Shown: positions 61,011-64,000 of the stretch, in pieces
Position numbering within the stretch: position 1 is the stretch's first letter
How the letters are laid out: every line of letters begins with the position of its first letter
Assembly (NCBI GenBank): GCA_965218765.1
Contig: CBDCLU010000002.1
Span: 1,922,001 to 1,986,000, forward strand
Source: JBBPYC01 sp965218765
GTDB taxonomy: Bacteria; Pseudomonadota; Gammaproteobacteria; Burkholderiales; Burkholderiaceae_C
Direction: 5' to 3'
DNA: 64,000 bases
The notes under the pieces: generated by a model
Databases searched by the model: none
Told to the model about the DNA's origin: nothing
Seen by the model: the letters and a program-made list of their open reading frames with translations, nothing else
Position numbers and translations under genes: made by a program

Positions 61011-63994
61011 GGCTGGAAGTCCGTCCGCTTGGGTGCCAGCATGGGGCGCGCGCCGGTGGCCGCTTCTGAACCATCGTCGAGTGGAATGTCGACGATGAGG
61101 AACGGCTTGGCGGTCGTGAATCCTCCGCTTGGATCGAACGTGAACTTACGGTGGTGCGCCACGTTAGGGGGGCTCCCGGTAAAATCGATCTGGGTGAAGT
61201 TTGCCCACCACAACCAGTGGCGCGGCAGCGTGTGCTCCGCCTGCCAGACATGGAACGCGCCAAATGAACTCAGCTGTTGAATCTGCTCGCCGGTGAGGGT
61301 GAGGTCGGGCGGCACAGGGCGCAGGTCCTTGTAACGGTCGGGCCGGTTATCGAGCAGCATCTCGGTGTCGAGCGCCCATTCGGGCCGCCGCACAAAAAGC
61401 GCGTCGCCGGGAATAGCATCGGTCGCAGCCGTCGGGGGAACGTCCGACAAGGTGTGCGACAGGTGAAAGTTGAAAGGTGTCGCGCCTGCTTGAACCGGCG
61501 GAGGAGCAAGAATATCGGCCGACCTTGGCCAGCCCATGCGGCGTACATGGCTGCTGACCTCACCGAGCTGCTGAAGCACGTCGATCGCGACGATGGGGGC
61601 GAGATCGTCGCGCTGCGCCCTGAACGCACTCGAGGTGAGCTGGATGAAATGCGTGGTGGTCTCGACCGGCCAGCTCCGCGGGTCTGGATCTGGCGCGTAC
61701 CGCCAATATTTGAGCCGGCAGGTGAAGGTGTAGTGGACGTCCCCGGACAGGACTAGCACGCGGCGCCGCGTCGACAGCCGGGCGAACATGGCGGCGAGCA
61801 GCGCGGGTGAAAAGCCCCAGTTCTCAGGATCGCGGTTGACCCGCCCCACCCGGAAACTCTTATCCGATCGCTCGAACGGACCGCCCTGCCCGAGGTGGAC
61901 CATGTCCGCCAGGTTAATGATCGGCTGAACCACCGATTCGACAACCGGGTATCCAATGAGCGGGGCGGGCGCGATCAGAAACGTTATTCCGTCGAAGTTG
62001 ATTCCGGACGGGGGTTGCTCCGGAATCTGCAGCTTCAACGCCTCGTCAGTCAGGAGAGTGGCGGTGTCGTCCATCGAGAAGCCCACGCCGATATCAGCGT
62101 TGGCGTTCGCTTCGAACCCGCGCCAGGTCCGCGTGTCGAGCGCGATGAACTGATAATCTGCGTGGTCGTAGGTGAAATGCCAAGTCATTCGCTCGCCGTC
62201 AGGCGGCCGTGTCTTGACGAGGTCGAAACGCTGCTCGAGGCGCTGGGCGACGGGGCTGCTTGCGGACGCCCGCGCGTCGACTGTGGCGCCGCCGTAAAGC
62301 GCGTCGATGTCGTCAAGCACTGTGCGTGCGATAGTTCCCTTGAGATAGCGGCGAGGATCGTTGCCCCAGCTTTGGCATAGGGTGAAGGCAGAAAGGCCGT
62401 TGCGGATGATCCCGCGGGCAAGCGATCTCGACCTGGTCTCGCGAGCCCACTTAGGGGTTATGTTCCAGTCGTCGGTGATCTCGTGATCGTCGAAAGTCAT
62501 GTAGACCGGCACATTCGCGAGCAGCCGCCGGACGCGCGCCAACTGGCGGTAGCCCCATTCCAGCTTTTCGATCCGGCGATGGAAGGTGGGCGTCTCAAAC
62601 TTGTCCGGGATCGCGAGCAGCTCGTCCTTGCCGCTGGGCAGATTGCGGTTAGCGAAGTGCTTTCGTCCTGCGTACCAGCTCGGCGTGAGCGCCGCGGCGA
62701 GCTTCGCCTTGTCGGCATCGGGCGATGCGGCCACCGCGATCTCGCCGCGCGGCGCCGCGGTGCCAGTGCCGCCCACGACGACATTTTTGAACGCTTTCCA
62801 GTGGTCGAACTCCTTGCCCGCGACCCCCTCGCCGTCCTTACCCCATGCTTTCTCGACAGCCTCGTCGGTCAGGTTTTCATCAATTTGCCGCCACGCTTCG
62901 GGAAGCAATCGCCAGGCCTCGTAGAACGGGTACATATCCCGGAGGTTGGTGTTCACGACCTTTCGATCGTCGCCCGTTACCTCGTACACCGCCGCGTTAG
63001 CGTCCGCCGGATCGCCTTCGAGTGCGTTTCGCAGCTTCAGCGTCTCACCGAGGTACTTGCGATACTGTTCGAGTTGGCCAATCAGCAGCGTTTCCGCGTT
63101 CCACCGCCACCCAGTGTTGCTCCACGCGGTCAGGTACATGCCAACGTATTCCCCGAAGCCCATCGCGTGGGCTTCGGTGCTGGTAGACGTGAATTTCGCA
63201 ACGTCGTTGAGCAGGTTCCCACGCCGTGAGGGGGGGAAATGCTCGAGGTCGACTGGATACTCGGTGCCGGCGCTCCCTGCGGTCCACTCGACGGTAAGCG
63301 TCTCGGCCGTTTTCCCCGGCTCATGGCCGAAAATCTCCGCGGTGAGGCCCGCGATCATGTCCATCAGCTCGGGCGCTGCCTCGTCGGCGTAGATCTGGTC
63401 CCCGGTCAGCCACAGCATGTGCGGGCGATTGCTGGCATCGGAGCGGCCTTCTTTGATCAGGTCGTCGATCGGCGGCATCGCGTCGTGTCCATTGCCCGAG
63501 TGACTTCGGCACGAGCCCTGGAGGATGCGCAAATCGGCGACCGAGGCCGGCGGCGCCACGAAACTGGGCAATTGGTCCTCAGCGTATCCCAGCGCGAAGT
63601 GTTCGTGGCTGGTTCCGCGCGCGGTGATTGTGCCGTCCTTGAGCAGCCCCAGCGCGGCGAGGCCGGTGCCGCCGATCTCAATGTCGTAGGAATAGATGCC
63701 GCCCGGCTCGAGCGGGGTGCTCGGCGCGGGCTCCCACATCGCCAGCGCGACAAACAGTTTGGCGCCGGCGCGAACCGCAGGATTCTGGTCAGCGGGAATG
63801 TTCGTGCCGACGACGAGCGCGGCCTGATCGCCCGAACCTAAGCCTTTGAACACCTTCAGGGTGACAGGGAGCGACGCCAGAGCGGTGTAGGCAATCCAGA
63901 CCGAGACGAGATCGCTCTCGACTCGGCGTAGGACGGGCCCGGCAAGGATATCTGCGGCTGCTAAAGCCATGCGCCGTTGCGTATGAGTGCGCAC
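61007..63994 (-). CDS. PhoD-like metallophosphatase, 995 aa
   Basis: The calcineurin-like/PhoD active site is spread through a very large protein: GDQIYAD (Asp199), FDDHEITDDWN (His504) and VLSGDVHYTF (Asp752, His754). Typical PhoD enzymes are about 500-600 aa and exported by Tat. This one is nearly twice as long and shows no signal peptide (MRTHTQRRMALAAADILAGP). The large insert between the first two motifs (residues about 230-490) and a tail of about 240 residues are unlike the core family. ATG 63970 is an alternative start; the frame stays open to the right edge, so the gene may begin beyond it. It is the first visible gene of the operon. Confidence 0.85.
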   Translation of the reverse strand: MRTHTQRRMALAAADILAGPVLRRVESDLVSVWIAYTALASLPVTLKVFKGLGSGDQAALVVGTNIPADQNPAVRAGAKLFVALAMWEPAPSTPLEPGGIYSYDIEIGGTGLAALGLLKDGTITARGTSHEHFALGYAEDQLPSFVAPPASVADLRILQGSCRSHSGNGHDAMPPIDDLIKEGRSDASNRPHMLWLTGDQIYADEAAPELMDMIAGLTAEIFGHEPGKTAETLTVEWTAGSAGTEYPVDLEHFPPSRRGNLLNDVAKFTSTSTEAHAMGFGEYVGMYLTAWSNTGWRWNAETLLIGQLEQYRKYLGETLKLRNALEGDPADANAAVYEVTGDDRKVVNTNLRDMYPFYEAWRLLPEAWRQIDENLTDEAVEKAWGKDGEGVAGKEFDHWKAFKNVVVGGTGTAAPRGEIAVAASPDADKAKLAAALTPSWYAGRKHFANRNLPSGKDELLAIPDKFETPTFHRRIEKLEWGYRQLARVRRLLANVPVYMTFDDHEITDDWNITPKWARETRSRSLARGIIRNGLSAFTLCQSWGNDPRRYLKGTIARTVLDDIDALYGGATVDARASASSPVAQRLEQRFDLVKTRPPDGERMTWHFTYDHADYQFIALDTRTWRGFEANANADIGVGFSMDDTATLLTDEALKLQIPEQPPSGINFDGITFLIAPAPLIGYPVVESVVQPIINLADMVHLGQGGPFERSDKSFRVGRVNRDPENWGFSPALLAAMFARLSTRRRVLVLSGDVHYTFTCRLKYWRYAPDPDPRSWPVETTTHFIQLTSSAFRAQRDDLAPIVAIDVLQQLGEVSSHVRRMGWPRSADILAPPPVQAGATPFNFHLSHTLSDVPPTAATDAIPGDALFVRRPEWALDTEMLLDNRPDRYKDLRPVPPDLTLTGEQIQQLSSFGAFHVWQAEHTLPRHWLWWANFTQIDFTGSPPNVAHHRKFTFDPSGGFTTAKPFLIVDIPLDDGSEAATGARPMLAPKRTDFQP

Positions 63995-64000
63995 GTCCGA

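Noticed and set aside
50066..63994. Prophage or contractile injection system
   Set aside because: No sheath, tube, baseplate, spike, AAA+ chaperone, portal or terminase sequence could be recognised in any of the five large genes, so I do not assign the cluster to these systems.
1..64000. CRISPR arrays, rRNA genes, tRNA genes and insertion sequences
   Set aside because: I saw no regularly spaced direct repeats, no rRNA segments, no tRNA cloverleaf apart from the tRNA-like part of tmRNA, and no transposase or terminal inverted repeats. A tRNA search program would settle any short miss.

Overview
The window is GC-rich, densely coded DNA from a betaproteobacterium, most likely of the order Burkholderiales. 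The evidence is the tmRNA proteolysis tag ANDERFALAA, the gph-ubiG pair with a 4-bp overlap, the wealth of ABC uptake systems and CoA-linked catabolic genes, and short AT-rich hairpins of a kind I associate with Comamonadaceae-type genomes. No composition or database calculation was possible, so taxonomy and composition statements are by eye.

Region 1 (1-9.5 kb) is a CoA-dependent acid degradation module: two dissimilar acyl-CoA dehydrogenase subunits, an enoyl-CoA hydratase and a CaiB/BaiF CoA-transferase. It faces a complete branched-chain-amino-acid-type ABC importer (livK-H-M-G-F) on the other strand. Region 2 (9.8-25.4 kb) holds a dipeptide-type ABC transporter (two permeases, two ATPases) and a broken DUF1272 zinc-ribbon gene. 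Next comes a NitT/TauT-type importer with a GMC oxidoreductase and a second enoyl-CoA hydratase, divergent from a GntR/UTRA regulator and an enolase-superfamily enzyme. A CPA1 antiporter, a peptide-type binding protein and an amidase follow.

Region 3 (25.4-47.5 kb) is mostly core genome: histidine phosphatase, ManC, an SLC13 permease with RCK domains, PrfC, a VapBC toxin-antitoxin pair under a perfect 34-bp palindrome, a HAD phosphatase, a second CPA antiporter, the DabA-DabB inorganic-carbon pump with a divergent LysR gene, tmRNA, Gph, UbiG, two LpxL-type acyltransferases and MetK. A decayed zeta-toxin module sits just downstream of the tmRNA 3' end.

Region 4 (47.5-50 kb) is a scar zone: a TonB-receptor 3' end joined tail-first to the end of an MFS transporter, a frameshifted XRE regulator and two small unknown ORFs of lower GC. 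Region 5 (50-64 kb) is one tightly coupled minus-strand operon of five large genes: a PhoD-like metallophosphatase, a DUF6603-like beta-rich protein, and three big proteins I cannot assign (878, about 1147 and 501 aa). This is the best candidate for an undescribed system. Two of its genes carry four frameshifts in total, all at homopolymer runs, so they are either decaying or affected by sequencing errors. The first gene of the window is cut by the left edge. The PhoD-like gene may extend past the right edge.
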